Source of the DNA: Bilabrum cf. latius
Taxonomy: Eukaryota > Bigyra: Bicosoecida > Bigyra > Bicosoecida
Reading direction: 5' to 3'
NCBI GenBank assembly: GCA_965178125.1
Contig: OZ237768.1
Span: 248,001 to 312,000 of the forward strand
Length of the DNA stretch: 64,000 nucleotides
Shown here: piece by piece, positions 37,101-52,100 of the stretch
Position numbering within the stretch: position 1 is the first letter of the stretch
Layout: each line of letters opens with the position of its first letter
Position numbers and translations under genes: made by a program
The notes under the pieces: model-generated
Databases searched by the model: none
What the model was told of the DNA's origin: nothing
What the model saw: the letters and a program-made list of their open reading frames with translations, nothing else

Positions 37101-40100
37101 ACTCTGCAGCAGCACTGTCTGTCGATGATACGTTGCCCCCAACAGCAAACTAGCGAAAGCCTCGACCAGTAACATGCACTGCACCTGCATCATCGAAAGT
37201 GGCCGGGCTGTTCAGGTACGCTACCACGGGTGCCACCACCAGGCTAGCTGTGGCTCCAACTGGGATTGGATCACCTGTGTACTAGTCCGGGATAATACCG
37301 ATGTCCGAGACTGCTTGAGCCAACATGGACACCTATGCATTTACTCCAGTGCCAAGCAGGGCCTCATCATTGACCTACACGCTGATAGCAAATGGGCATA
37401 CCCTATCCGATAGGTTTCTGTCATCACACGGCAAAAGAGGAGAGGCAGGAATCTAAACGCGGAACACACGCACGGACGAGTCCAGGTGACGACTGCTGGC
37501 TGCTGTCGGTCGGATGTCAGCAACGACGACTTCAGAACTCCAGGTGTCAAGCTCATGGATCGCCCGAGCGATCTCAGTGACAGGCGAAACGGCCAGCAGC
37601 AGCGGTGTTGACCATTCAAAGAAGCCAGCGCGGAATGTCAGGGAGAACCGTCCTTCAGGGGATGCGCTCTGAAGGTTCGACGCTGAGGATCGAACCGCCA
37701 TAGCTCGCCTGTACTCCTCATTTACAACCGATACAACCATCATGGGTGGCACCCGAACTAATTTAGGTGAGTAGGACACAGTAACGCGGGTGCGTGCAGT
37801 CCAAACACCACTATCGCTAGGGTCTGGGTGCATGTGTTCCACTTGCACTGAGTGAACGGATCCATTGCCAAGCACATCCTGGATCGCCAAGGCCCAAGTG
37901 GCAGGCGAGCTGGCGGCTGGTAGGGTGGTGCTCCACTGATCGGTATGTACACCTAACTAGACACGCAGCCCAGCGTCTGGAACCGTGCGAATCATGCGAG
38001 TGCCTGTCGCAAAGGTCCGTGATGATTCAACGAGGCCAACGAGCTGTTGGCCTAGCATGGATACTCCGGGCTCAGCTGCCACTAGGAAGATCGGACCGGA
38101 CGGCTCATCGAATCGGTGGACGCGTACGTCATGTACTTGCTGCTGCGCAAGGCTTTGAACGAGCTGCTGAGCAGTGGTATTTGGCGTCATGTGCAGTTGG
38201 ACAGCTCCAATAGAGACGGTTGCAGGGGCAATATCGCCCGAAACGAAAGTACCATCCCACGTCAGTTCTACGTTGCAATCTGTTGTTGCAGCTGCTGTGA
38301 GCCGGTTAGACACAATGGAGATGACAGGTGGCTGTGCTACGTGGTTAGGCATGGATATCTCCCAAATGTTCGCTCCAGCTCTGCTGCGGCCGACCATCCG
38401 CGAGTAGCTCTACCCGGTCGCGCCGCGAAGCGGCTCAATTGCCAGATCGACCTCTTCCGCACTACTGTTTGGCATCAGTGGCATGGAAGTGAACACTCCG
38501 AATGATGTTTGAATAGATAGACGGAATGAACCGCCGGTGATCTGTGTACTGGCAGTCGGTTCTACCGTCAGCCTGAGTCCGCGTCGGCCCTGCGTCACCG
38601 TCCGTACAGAGGTTGCCATGCCATGTGCCGCACCAGCTTCTAGCTGAATCTGGGGAAGGTCTCCGAAACAACTGTCAAACTATACCTGCCAGCACTGCAT
38701 GTGCATGGCTTGTACGCGCCGTGCAACATCAACTAGGCCGGGGCCGTCGTATTTCTCGAGACACTCGTCCTGCTCGTTCGAAGATAGGAGGCCGAGTAAG
38801 GCAGCCTCAATATCAGAGCTAGTGATGACCGATGGCAGACGGTGTTGGACTGCATGACCATTCACGTCCGTAATACGCAGCGTTGCCGGTGCATTCAGGG
38901 ATTGCACTGACGCGTGCTGTTGCCGAAAGATACGCGACGTCTCATCCTTGGTCGCTTCGACATCCCAATCGGCAGATGTTGAGCCAACTGTGGATACTTC
39001 AATGGATCCATCGACAAGAAGCGTTGCATTTAATTGCATCGCGAATGCCAAATCATAACCATTGGATGCAGGCGGCAGCAGGGCAACTGTCACGTTTTGC
39101 AACAAAAGCAAAGCTGCGACTGCCTGGGCGATATCGTCCTCACTAGCGTGTACATGAACATCAACCGAGTCAAGAACCAGCCCACCAGAAACAACAGCGA
39201 TTCTCAAAGCTTCAAGTACATTACCAACTTGGCGTATCTCTGATCGCATCACGTCTCCGGACTGCAAACCAGCGAAAGCGGAGTGCTAGGAATATGACAG
39301 GAGCAGCTGATCGGCGCTCGGGTTTGACGCGATCAGGTTCGTCTCATGAGTAGAGTTGTGGTCCGTGCCTACAACTGCAACATCAGCCACCTCACGCAAC
39401 CAGTCAAGTTTGTTCTGCATCTACATCAGAGAAGACTGCTCAGCATCAGTGACTGCGACCTGAAGCGAACGGAATGAGCCGGCATGGAAGTCAACCATAT
39501 GTGCGCCCTAGCCCTGTACGGGACTAATTGCCGCCAGACTGGCGGAAAAGATCCCAGCAACTGCTCTGCGTAGCTCTATTCGAATTAGTTGTGCGGTTGC
39601 TCCTATCTATTGGGTCTCGACGGCATGCACTGGGGCACCCATAGAGGCAAGCTGGGTCATGATCGCACTGCTGGAGCTCGCACTGGAGAATCGAGCATTT
39701 TGTTCTTGAACGAGCCCCTTCAAGTCGTCTGGAATACCAGCATTACCAGACAGGCTAATTTGAACATCAAAATCGTTTTGTATGGGACTGACAAAGTAGG
39801 CAGTGGTTTGTTCAACCCGCGCACTGCTGGTAGAGGTATTGCTCGGCTAGCAACGCAGCGGGGTGCTCGACGCGGCTGGGATCGCAACACCGTGTGGCAA
39901 CGCCAGCTCAATGAGAATCTCGCGTGACTCCGAAGATAAAGAACGAACTTGTGCCCCGCGCTAATACTGCTGAAGCTCCGCAGAAGACAGTGCCATATCA
40001 TCGGGTCGCAGCAGTACGGTGCCGCTATCACCGTCGTTGCACACCAGTGGTTCAGTCGGTTCGCTATTACTGCTCAAACGAATTTGCATAACTGTAGCAG

Positions 40101-43100
40101 GTGATCCGTGGTCAGAAAGTGCCCCAGATGCTTCAATGCTGCTGCTACCGCCCTGCACCGCCGATACGCGCAACGAGGCCGTGGAAGGAATCGGTTTGAA
40201 GAGATTATTGACGTCCACACGGACGCGAAGTTGCACGATATCCTACCTGTGAACCTTTTCCACCGATACGTGGACATGATCGCCAATGGCACGGGCGAGC
40301 TATCGCTCGACTTGCCTGGCGATATCCATCGGTGACTCATGGGCCGCTACGTCGAGCTTGGAGCTCCAGAGCATGCGAGGTACACCTGCAGCATCATTGA
40401 GCAGCGCAACATGAAGCAAAACTCCAATCTCGGTATCAGAGCGCTTTCCAGCGATCAAAACCTCGAAGCGATACGGACGGAAGGAGCCGCTTGTCACCAG
40501 AATGTCCAGGCGCGGCCTAGGTTCAGAGCGTACGAGGCTATACTGGTTGTGCACTACAGTCTCTTGGCCACCGACGCCAAGGCATACCTGCTAAACTTCG
40601 TCTCGCGCACTCCTATCCTGAATTTTGATGGCACCTATTGCGTGGTGAGATGGGGCAACCTGGCTAAGGTTCAGCGTTCGCGAAGGCCATGCGACATCGA
40701 GGCTGTCTGATACCTGCCCGGCCCCCGAATATGCTAGCTCCTTTACGTCTATATCTATGGTTTGTACGATACTTGACGGCTGGTCGACCTCAATTGAGAC
40801 ATCGAACACACTTCCACTAGATAGCGGTGGTGCCGATCCCGCTTCGAGTTCACAGCTCAGTCCATCCATGTGTTCAACAACGCTCCCCTTGCGTTCCCCG
40901 CTCAGCCCGCAAGAGACGCAACAAGTTGAGTTTATCAATGAGGTCTTGCGGTATCCGAGCAACTAAGATACACCGGGCAGTGTCATTGAAGCCGAGTCGC
41001 TGGAGACGTACTGAGTTTGTTGGTCGTTGCCCATGGTCTCCAATTGAATAAGCTCAACCACATTAGAGATTGTCTGCAATATACCAGCTTTACTGAGAGT
41101 GTCCACGATCGATTCTGCACCGGTCTCGCCAAATAAACCAGCAGCCAACTTGCTTGGTAGCACAGCTACACCAATTCGACCATCGCTGCTATGCACATCT
41201 GAGGGAATATCGCACTCAACGGGGAGATCGGTGGTGGCGCTGGCCACTAGCCAGGCAGCGTTGCTTCCATCACTCTGAGGTGTATGCTGCCATAGCAGGC
41301 AAGACAGGTTAGTATGAATTGCGTCGTACTGAGCACTGAGTGATACTTCGAGCTTGTACTATCCATGTTTGAGGGAACTGGATCCAGTGTGATCGCGCAA
41401 AGATAGCAGTGTCGATGGTGATACTGCGCGCACTGGCAGGACAGAGTACAGGGTCTGCACAGTCTCTCCAGGCAAGTACACAGTTCTCTCCTGCTTAACA
41501 GTACCAACCGTTAGCCGAAGCTCAAAGATGCCGTCCAAGTCCATTTCAGTGAGAAGCTCTTCAGATATCTGGCAAGCAACTGTTCCATTCTGTAGCGTGA
41601 GACGCACCTTCCTTGGGGGTTGAACCGGTGCATTGCATCCTGCTGCGGTTCCGTCCTCACACTTCAAAATTCTAGCCAGGCAGAATGCCTAGTCGTTAAC
41701 GGAAAGTGCAGAGAGGCCAGAGCCACTGACAATTGCAGACCATCCGCCCGCCAAGACCCAGTGTCGCGGTGTAGCGCTGGCGACCGCTGGCGCAGGGAAG
41801 ACATCGATGTCCGTACCGTGAACAGACCATGCATCCGGTGAAGGCATAACACTTAGCTAGCAGCTTTCTGCAACATTGGGAGTTTCAAAAGAACACACCG
41901 CCTCTGAATCAGACACCTTCCGCAAGCTACCGATCGTGGAGGTCAGGTCGGGATCATCGAGCTCTGCAACGCAATCCAGGCGACACACCGAGTCAACGAG
42001 CTCACTGAACCCACTCCCAAACAGCAAAACGGTCTGCTGCATCCCAGCAAATAGAGTGTAGTCGGATAGAGCCGATATGTCAACGTTGACAGGAGCAGCA
42101 AGCTGGGCCACCTGAGACACACGGGTTCCCGAAGTCGCAAGATGCACTGACAGCACACATTCATCCATATCCTCTACACAGTGCAGGATTTCCAAAGGCA
42201 CTGCGCATTTCATGGAGTTGTCACGACTGCTTAATGTGGCGGGACTGTTGTGCTGAGCTGCAGAGCCAGGCTGCAACAGGACGCAGTCTACATCCAAAGA
42301 CTGAAGGCCCTCGGTGGTTGCCACGCGCAGGGACACCTCGCACTCATCTCCCGTGCAAGCTGAGGACACTGACTGCACCGAAATTAAGGCGTCCAAGAAT
42401 TGGACGCTGAGTATTTCGGCATCTAGGCTGTCCTGACGCACCCTTGAAATTATCACTTCTGATGCTTCGCTAGCAACGACGACGTGAATGCTGTCAGATA
42501 CAACCGACCTACCAACCACAGGTGTCGGACACTCGGCTATTTCGTCTGCAATCCATAGAGCTGGGGTCCGTACAGGAGGCAGCAAAGATGCCAAAGGAAA
42601 ACGAAACACGCAATGCAACGTCGCGTTGCCAAAGATGGAGGCGCGAATGTTTTCGAAGAACAACTGAAGGTCCTGGCTCTCTGTTGCGCTGACCACCCTC
42701 GGTTGAATGTCAACTAGGAAAGGCTCTGGAACGATATCAATCTCAACGTGAGAACTATCAAAACGCTCGCCATCCAAAGAAATGGCAAGCACTCCTTTTC
42801 CATAGCGACCATCTGTCCCAGAGTACTAGCAAGTCAGCTATGTCTCAGATACCCATGTGGCAGGAAGAGCAGGAGAGTCAGCAAACCTGCATACCACGTT
42901 GTCGCGTAGCTCTTTCACGAAACCGGAGCCATACACTGTGACTGGCATAGGGGTCAGGGCGGGCACAGTCTGTGGGTCAACCGCATGCACGGCAAGCTCC
43001 TCCACGTAGAGGAATGGCAGACCCAGACTGTCGAATTCCAAGCTGTTCACGCCCACCTGGAAGTCAGCCAGGCAAGGTGCCTTGTCTGGACATGGCGAGG

Positions 43101-46100
43101 GTGGTGAAATAAATATCGCCTAGCTAGTCTGTACGGAGATCAATTGAGCAATAGCACAGTCTCCGTCCGCACTGCATAATCTTCCTGCAGGCTGCTAATC
43201 ACCGCTGATTCCCATCGCTGTTACAACCACAACCTACCCACCAGAAACAGATCCAGACCGTGGCTCAAGTTCCAGCATCCTAATCGAAGCTACAATGTCA
43301 ACATACTATAAACTAGACTGATTGATATGCTGTGTTGATGCCCATAGCATGGACGATTCGTCTTGTACTCCGACGTCGACCAGTAGGCGCATAGGATGCG
43401 GCGTGGGTGGGGCACGACACTGCACAACTTCATCGGTGCCCCCACCCTCGACGAGAGCAGCCGCCTGCGTGTATGCTTTGAACGTACCACTCCTAAATAA
43501 ACACACCAGATCTAGCTTGCCGCCGCTGCTTTCCTCGTGCATGATGCTATTGAAGAAGATTCCACTCCCAGCTACCCGAAGCTGTGTGCCTCCGCGTACC
43601 GAGGCAAGCCTTGGAGACACAGATGTCACCGTCTCATGCTGCACAACTTTTATGGATATATCGGCTCCAAAGGCGTGGAAGTCGTATCCATTCAGCGAGA
43701 CTTGCAGCTTGGAGTATCCCAGAGTTGACCCTAGTACAGGGCAACGTATCATAGAGTCTGACACGAACTGGGCGGAACGCACCTCCTACTCGGCCAGTGA
43801 GCAAGACAGCTACGCTGTGTCCTCAAAGTTGCGCCCAAAAATGGTTACAGTGGTCGGCTTCGCTACCACAGCAATTGAAGGCGAAGCACTAGTCAGTGTT
43901 GGCGGCGGCACCACCAAAACCTGCTGAGGTACGTCACTCGCAACCACGCCAGTAGGAAGGGCTAGCGAAATCAGTACCGAAGTGGCGTTGGCTGCTACTG
44001 GAATTCGGCATATGATAGCAGAGTCGCCTGCGCTGGATGAAACCACAGCGGCGCCATCCGCCAGGCAGCTCAGGGCCTATCTGAGCTCGAGGAACTCGAG
44101 TCCAGCACGGTACTCGATTGTCACAGCAGTAGATCCGTGTTGCTGAAGAAACTCTGGATGAACGGACACGATTGATACAGGAAGGATTGACTGGAGAGTT
44201 CCATTCCAAGCCGGTGTCAAGGCAGACCCGTCCTAGCGCATGAGTGATGCAGTGTATGTGCCAGCTGGCAGGCCATCCAAAGTGCAAGACAACAAACGGC
44301 TGCTAATTATACTCGCCGCAAAAACAAGCGCTTCGTTTCCTGCGACGGAATGCTCGGATAGCAGTTGACAGTACACTTTGGAATCCTCCACCAAAGCAGG
44401 GTTGTCCAGCTCAATTTCGATCTATTGGAACTTTCCTGCCGCAAGAATTCTCGGGTGCACTGCCCGAATCCCCTGCCGCTCAGCCAAATACGAAAATTTG
44501 AACGGATGGCAGCCACGGGACACACTACATAGAGCAATTGCTTCGTGTATCGATGGGGATCCAAAGGCCACCTGAATAGTCAAGGATAGCGACTCGCCGC
44601 CGCTCGTGAGCTCCACAGGCGGAACTTCGCATGACAGCGACAGGCCGCTACTCGAGACGGTGGCCACCATCACTTCGGTGCCAAATAAGCACCAAACAGA
44701 GTCATGCTCGGGCCAGAGCGGCATGTCCATTTCAACCGAGATACGATCACCAGGAAGTGCACTCAGTGCTGGTGGCATAAGAATACTCGGCTTCGACAAC
44801 AGTTCAATCATGAACGGACGGTGCTCAAACTGAAACATGACAGCAACTGCAGTTGAGGCAAAGTCCATCTGAAGCTGAACTTGATTCTGACGATACTGTA
44901 TCGCTCGAGGCGCTCTACACGAGTATAACCAAACAGCGGCACCGACAGCCTCAGGGTCCATTGGAAGCACGGACAGCCTCGTCTCGAGACATTGATCATC
45001 GACTTCCGCATCGCCCGAGGCACAGAACCTGCAGTTGACATCTTCCAAGATCATCTACGAGGAAGCAAAATGCAATGACTGCTCGTCACGAAGCCTCTGT
45101 AGCGGCTTGGCAAGCCGCATAATGGCTGATGGTCGGACTTGCAGCAGGGTGGGCAAACCAGCCAGCTGTACGCTTTCCAAGGCAGACATCCTAAGGGCCG
45201 GGCCAAACTTGATTAGCTGCAGCTGTAATTCAGCCCCCAGGGAGCGGTAGTGCTCTACATCACTGGTCTCGAGCAGTTGCTCTAGGGCAGGCACACCGCA
45301 AGTAGCATCCGCACAAGCATCCGCCTTCTCGTTTCCTGACTAGCACTGCAGGTCCGTCGAATGAGTAGCATTATCTAGCGTGTACCTGCACTCGCGATAG
45401 ACCCCCGTGTCAACGTTATGGATTCGAATAATCTCAGTGCCAGAGGCTGACAAAACTGTGGGAGACACATCGAGTGAGCCTTGGCGAAGCTCCGTGATCT
45501 CGACTGTGGCGGAACCACTGAGACGCTAGCCAGCCACAGATACGACAACGCTGCTGATTCCTGTGGAAATCGATTCATAGGTTGCATCGGTCCACTGGCA
45601 CGCTATGAGCCCTGGCGCCGAGACTGAAGCAGGGAGAGATATACTCCCAACTTGACATTCTGCACCAGCTGAATTTGCCACCCGCCACAGGCTCTCGGGG
45701 ATTGGAGGACTCAATCCTACTAGTAGGGGATACTGCACAGCGTCATACCGAAGAGCAACGGATTCAGGAGACACGGCCAAAACGCTGGAGCGATACGGCA
45801 CGATCAGATACCGCAAAGCATCCGCAAGCCAGGACCTGTTTTCAAACTGACTAGCAAGAATGTCTGCAGTCTTTGTGACCTACGAAGGCGACATGCCTAC
45901 AGATGTCACGGCAACTCCAGTTGCGTTACATACCTGAGAGGCAGCTACCGTAAAGGCTGCGCAATCGATGAAACCCAGGCTCATTTCCATCCTTGCCTCG
46001 ATTGCAAAAAGGGCATAAACTGACTGGGCAGAATAGCCCACTCCGAATCGAATCGCTGGGGTCTAAAGCCCATCATCATCACTAGATACAGCAGAAATAG

Positions 46101-49100
46101 TCTAGGGTGAGCATGCGGCATTGCTTCGATCGTCAGATTCGACTTGTACAATGCAGGAATAGTCGGTAGGAATGTCGTTCCAGACCACGTTGCCAATCCG
46201 AGCTCGAATCGTGTCCTCTATTGCAACCCACTTCGCTCCGGCTAGCTAGGGAGAGCTCGGTGCAGTTTCAATGAGCTAGCGCCACGGTGTGATGCCAGCG
46301 AGCATGGGCGAACGCCCGGTACTGCACATGTTCAGCGCAAACAGTGACAGCAAGGCCACACTCCGGAGGGAGTGCAGGCTTGCTGGTCTGCTGCATGTAG
46401 CAAAACCCCCCTTCAGCTGCGCTGGTGACGTCAAGTCAGGATTGCATGAGCTTGCCGCTGACTGTCCCCATGCACATGCCACCGGACGGGTGCCATCATC
46501 CTGTGAATCAAAGCTAAAAACAGCAGTGCCGCTTTTTGGATCAAAGACTTGCAATTGTGAGATTGAAGCAGTCGCCGGGAAAGTAGCTACTCGAAGATAC
46601 CCGCTTGCAAGCGGCGTGTAGCCACTCAGCAACTCATCATGCGGGTGTGCAGCAGCTGGAAATGCGTGCACAACCAATCTACTGGACGAACTCCTTGCAA
46701 CAGCTCCCAAGTTCACGATACATTCAATTCGTGAAAGCGGCGCCCAGGTTGCAACCGAGCAGCTCTGGGTGGTCTCCTCCAAGATGCAGCACCGGAGCGC
46801 AAGTCTGGCCAACAGTGTTTCGTCAGTGCTATCATCGGACCATGCTGCTGTTAGAGTAATGGGTAGCATGTCGTGCCTTGGAAGCAAAGCTACGCTAGCA
46901 TTACCATGCATCGATACGTTCAACGCCGGAAGCACGCGAATCTGTGCTGATCTCAAGGCTGCAGTCTAGACGGCGATCTGATAGCTGCTACTCTGAATGA
47001 GCTCACTAGTTCTGCGTTCATCCGCAAACAGAAACACTGGCATGAACATGCCTGGTCCCAATAGTGTGGTATCGAATGGACACACTATTTCTAAGTCAGC
47101 CTGCACGTTGCATGCGAACACAAAGAGGTTTTGTGTACCAGTTTGGCCAGCAGACGGCAGCACAACCGACACGGGCATGCTTTGCTGCGTGTCCTCAGCG
47201 CTCGCTTCAATGGAAGCTGATGCGTTCTGGATGGATACATATTGAGTGTTGAGGGACATTGCGGGAAGGACCTACACACCGGACGCTTGGGCAGATGTCG
47301 ACAGCACCACCAAGTCGCTGCTACGCCACTGCTCCTGCCATTTGCCCATGGCCGCAGCAACCTGTCCAAACGGCGCTGCGATCCACATGCTCGTGGTTGG
47401 GGATGACGCTGACACGCACTGGAAGTGAGCAGTTTGGGTTGAGTTGCTCGTCTCAACCAAACTCGCTCTCGACCTGTACCCGCCTGTTCCCTCGCAGTAC
47501 CATTCAATGTGCTTGCTGTGCGATAAAGCTTGCAGTGTTCCAAATTGAACGTCCATGCTAGCTCCAGAGAACTGAAATCCAGTAGAGCCAAGTGGCATTG
47601 CTGCACTTGCTACTCCTCTGGTTAGCTAGAGAGCATTGTCAAGCGTACCCAGAGGCACGATTATGTTGCCAGATTTGGCAAAAACCTCCAAGGAATGCGT
47701 TTCGCCACCTTGACCCAAGGCAGCGCAATGACAAGTTACAACGTCAGAGGTGGTGTTCCATTGTCTTCCACCACAGCCCCAAACCCACTGGGACTGAGGT
47801 TCAATGGGGCTTGACAGGGCTATGGACTGCGTCGTGTTTTCGTCCAGGTAGCACGCAGGCGAGTGCAGCAGAGATATATGGACCGGAGAAAATATCTGCA
47901 CCTCGACTGTGTCGATCGCGAGCTCATCAGACCGAACGTTAGAGTCTGTAAGGTAAATTGGCACCGAAGAAGAACTACCACTGCGTTGAACAGAATAGCC
48001 TAAGGTGTCAAGGGTCACTCTGCATACGCCACATGCACCTTGAGTTTTCTCAAACTGATACAGATGCTGGCCGATTGAGCACTGCAGGCCGTCTAAATCC
48101 GTATTGTTTGCAGTGCACACTTTAAGGGTTACCAGCCTGTGAGGTACGAACCCTTTGGAGATGCTATCAGCCGCAAACAGGATCGATGGGGACGCGGATA
48201 CGAGAGGCACGGCGGCATGGTACCGAGCTCTGAACCAGGTACGAAAGTCTGCAGGTGGAGGCCCAAGCACTGCTGGCCAGACATGCACAACAGCACCACG
48301 TGACAAGCGGGGTACCTGACACACTACTTCCCCAGACGCATCAGCTGATGCACTCGCTGGTAGGGCTTTCGCTGGCTCAAGAGAATCTGCTGACATGACC
48401 GTGCAGTATGCATCTGTCAAGTGCTACATGGCAATGGAGCGAGACAGCGTGACTCGAGAGAACTCCGTTACCGGTACGGCAACAGCATATGATTCACCTG
48501 ATGTCATGACTGCATCAAGCTCCATAGCTGGCAATGCTGCTGGAATCATTGAGACCTTTGCAGTCGTTCTACATATGGTCGCGTTTGTGCTAGAGCCAAG
48601 CTGCACCACCGAAACATCCGTCGGATGCAGGAGTGAGGCGCGTCCAGTGCTAGGCACGGCGCATTCAACGTACGCCGTGCTCCCATCAGATCGTACTGTG
48701 GCCTCCCACGATACATTGAGCCCTGGTGCACACACAAATTTCACCCCTAGAGAAGCGATTCTCCTCTATGAGGCGTCAAGACGGAATGTAACTGTGCTGT
48801 TGCTACCATCACTGATATACTGCGTAGTCTGCCGGGCTTGGTCAGCAAGTAAGCACTAGCTGAAACTCTAGTTTCGAGTGCTGTGGAGAGCTAGCGACCG
48901 GGCCTGCTATCTGGTAAACTATAGATACCCAGTTCCTGGCCCGCACACGGCCCTACCAATCCGTTGCGCTCCATTTCCATCGATGTCAAGCTAGCTCACA
49001 GAATCGTGGTCGAAGTGCCACTCGAACTCAGACTACCTGAACTGACACACCAAGTTGCCAGCGATACCCTGGAGAACCAAACCGGTCAAAACATTGCTGG

Positions 49101-52100
49101 TATCGCAGCCTGAGAGCGAGCACGTGAGCTGGCCAAGCACGTGCGTCAGCGGAGTCGCTTGCAGTGTTATCCCTATCTGGATGCTGCCATTACCACCTAG
49201 CTGCACCCCTTTCCAGCCAGTTAGTCGGAGGTTGTCCTACAGCTCAACCAAGAAACTGCCGCAGTGCCCCACCGTTTCTGATAAAACTCGCACTTGAAGC
49301 TGCCGGGCAGGGCCTGTGCCCAGCAGGTCGCACCTCACAGATATGTCGGAACCAAACAATGCTGGGACATGGCGACCGTCGCCGTACTCACACATGAGAT
49401 CGGCTCGTGATGTGCAGCTGTCATGGATAGGTCCGAGAAGGACGCTTGCTATTTCGTGTGCACCAGATTGCGTGACATACCCTCTGTGCGACTGCGATGA
49501 TTCCAGGCTCTCTGCAGTGAGGTTCACTGGCTGAGTGAATGCCAAATCAGCCTGCTTCTGCTCGCTGCCTTGGTCCTTAAATGAAAACTACCGCAATAAT
49601 GTTGGTGTCTGTTGATGGATGCCAATATGCAACAGATCCAGCCCAACAAGTTCATAGTCGTCGGCTGCAGACACTAGGCTGCACACAAGCATCGACTGGC
49701 CCTGCCGCAATACATTTCCTTGTTGCCCGCTGATAGAATGCTTTAGTCTTACCTAGCATCCAATATTGCTCAAGACAGGCAGACGTTGGTTCCCATTGCT
49801 CGCAATGATCAGTCGTTTGCCATGCTGACTGGCAACAAAAGCTGCCTCGTCCTCAGACTCGATCCGGTACACGCTGACTTGGGCTACAGCAATGGTGTGG
49901 TGTATGGCCGCTAGAATGTCGGGCTGCGTGCCATCCAGCAATATCACGGCGATTTGCCGTTGCGACTTCAGCAGGGAAGAGAGCTCGCCAAATTCGGTGA
50001 TCCCTTCGCAAACTAGACCGTGGCACGCAGCTGGTACGCAATCGGCAGACATTAGAGCAAGTCCATCCGCTGCAAAGCACATCTGCATGATTTCCGAAGC
50101 ATCGAAGGGCTACTCCAATTCAACCTAGATCAGAGTTTGTTCAACCCCTTCGACGACATGGACCTGCGAAACAGATGCGACCGTGTGCACTGGCAGGTGC
50201 TCGAAAGTCGTGAGGACCTGGTCGCTTGTCGTCTCACCTGGCCTAGGAGCCTGTAGTAGCTGACCGTTGTAGGCCACATCCTACTGGCTCGGTCTAATCG
50301 ATAGGTAACAAACTGCAGTACTGTTGCGGTATGTGCAAGGCGAAGTTGAGATCAACTAAGCTGAACCTGTTCCGCCAGACTGCAAACCGTACCTGACCGA
50401 AAGCTCGCGCTTGTCGAAATCTTCCCTGAACGGACTCAGATCGGCAAGCAGCATCGAAGAACCATTGATCTGTACAAGCATGGTGCGTGGTATACCATGT
50501 GCAAGGGGGATCGATATTGATCCGACCGGAATAGATAACATTTCGCACGAGGAGTTCGCGCTCGGCATGGCACATGGCGAGAGACCGACCTGCACGATGC
50601 CGTGGAGCCCATCCGGCAACAAGCACTACAGCGACAGCGGAGCTATCTGTTCCCTAGGTATACTCGCCAGCGCCATAATCTAACTTCCATTGCTCGTAAA
50701 GCTGCACCAATGGGTGTCGCTGTTCATATGGGTGGTCTCGGCGTTGAGAATAGTGACAACGCTCGCCGCGTAGTCGACCGATACAGTCCCAGACTACCCT
50801 TGCTATACCCGCTGTACATCGGTAACCGCAAGCATTCTGACTGAGGCACCAGTCAAAAAGTCGGTCTCGAGCACATAGATGCGGAAAGCAGCGCTGATAC
50901 CTGGCGGGACTTCACAAAGCACTGAATCGGTAAGCTGGCCGACAGGCCGCTCCCAGGAGGCAGCATCAAGCGAAACAATGTCAGCCAGTGACAGAGTTGT
51001 ATCAACGTGCTCGCTAATGATAACGCACGCATACACGGCTGAAAAAGCAGCTGATTCGATTCTAATTGGGATCGGCCCACCCACATCTGAAACAGAGGCA
51101 GACTGAGCAACGGAGGAAGCAAGCGAGCGTGCTGGTCTCAGCAGTGCGATGTCCATCACGCTCCCTTCGGAGTCCTGCAATTCTAGTACACCGGCTGTAT
51201 GAAGAAGCAATGCAGGGACCATGCAGCCGTACAGTCTGGTGTAGTTGGATGAACTGGACAACTTCAGCCACTCATCCCCCAGCGGACGAGCCTCGACAGG
51301 AACAGGGATTGCTTGGCTAGCGCACCTGATTGGACCAAGCTGTCTGCTACCATCTCGAGCCGTGATAACAGCCATAGATCCTCCACGATCAACTGAAATC
51401 AATTGTGAAGTGAAGCTTGCTGTGTTGGCCTCTTCGGACTGCTCAAGAACAGGCAACTTGCGCAGCTGCCCATGACCCACCTCGATCGCAAACTCAATCG
51501 ATGCAGCTTGGATTGAGCTGCACCGAACCGTTACTGAATCAACTACATCCGCTTGATATTGCGTTAAGTGCCCAGAATCACGACACACAATGCGGTGCCC
51601 GGCAACAGGCTGCGTGAGCCTGGCAAGGTATGTCCTGCCGCGGAATGGGGATGTGCTCGACCGCATGAACTCTACAGAGGGCGTTCGATAGACAACTAAC
51701 CGAACGCTACCTCCAATTCTCTCGCCACCAATATGAACGTAGAGCTCTACTACATGCTGCACGTATGGCAATCCAGTTAGAGAGCACAAAACGCTGCTCC
51801 CGAAGACCGTAGCCTCTGCACCAGCAAACCCCATGCCATCTATGTGACAGGACACATCGGACAGGACTGGTAGAGTCTTCAGTGAAGGATCCCAGACCAA
51901 ATCTATCATGACGTCGAAAGGCTCTTCTTCCAGAATATGGACGGTTTGATCGACGATGACTGGAAACCCTTCTTCCACTGCAACGGCAAAGGCCGTAGTC
52001 CAACTGTTGGCCCCTGCGCACTGGTATCCCAAAGAGTAGTTGCCAGTGTGCACTGTACACCAGATGGAAGCATCTTCTCTGCGATCACAAGGCGCCCACT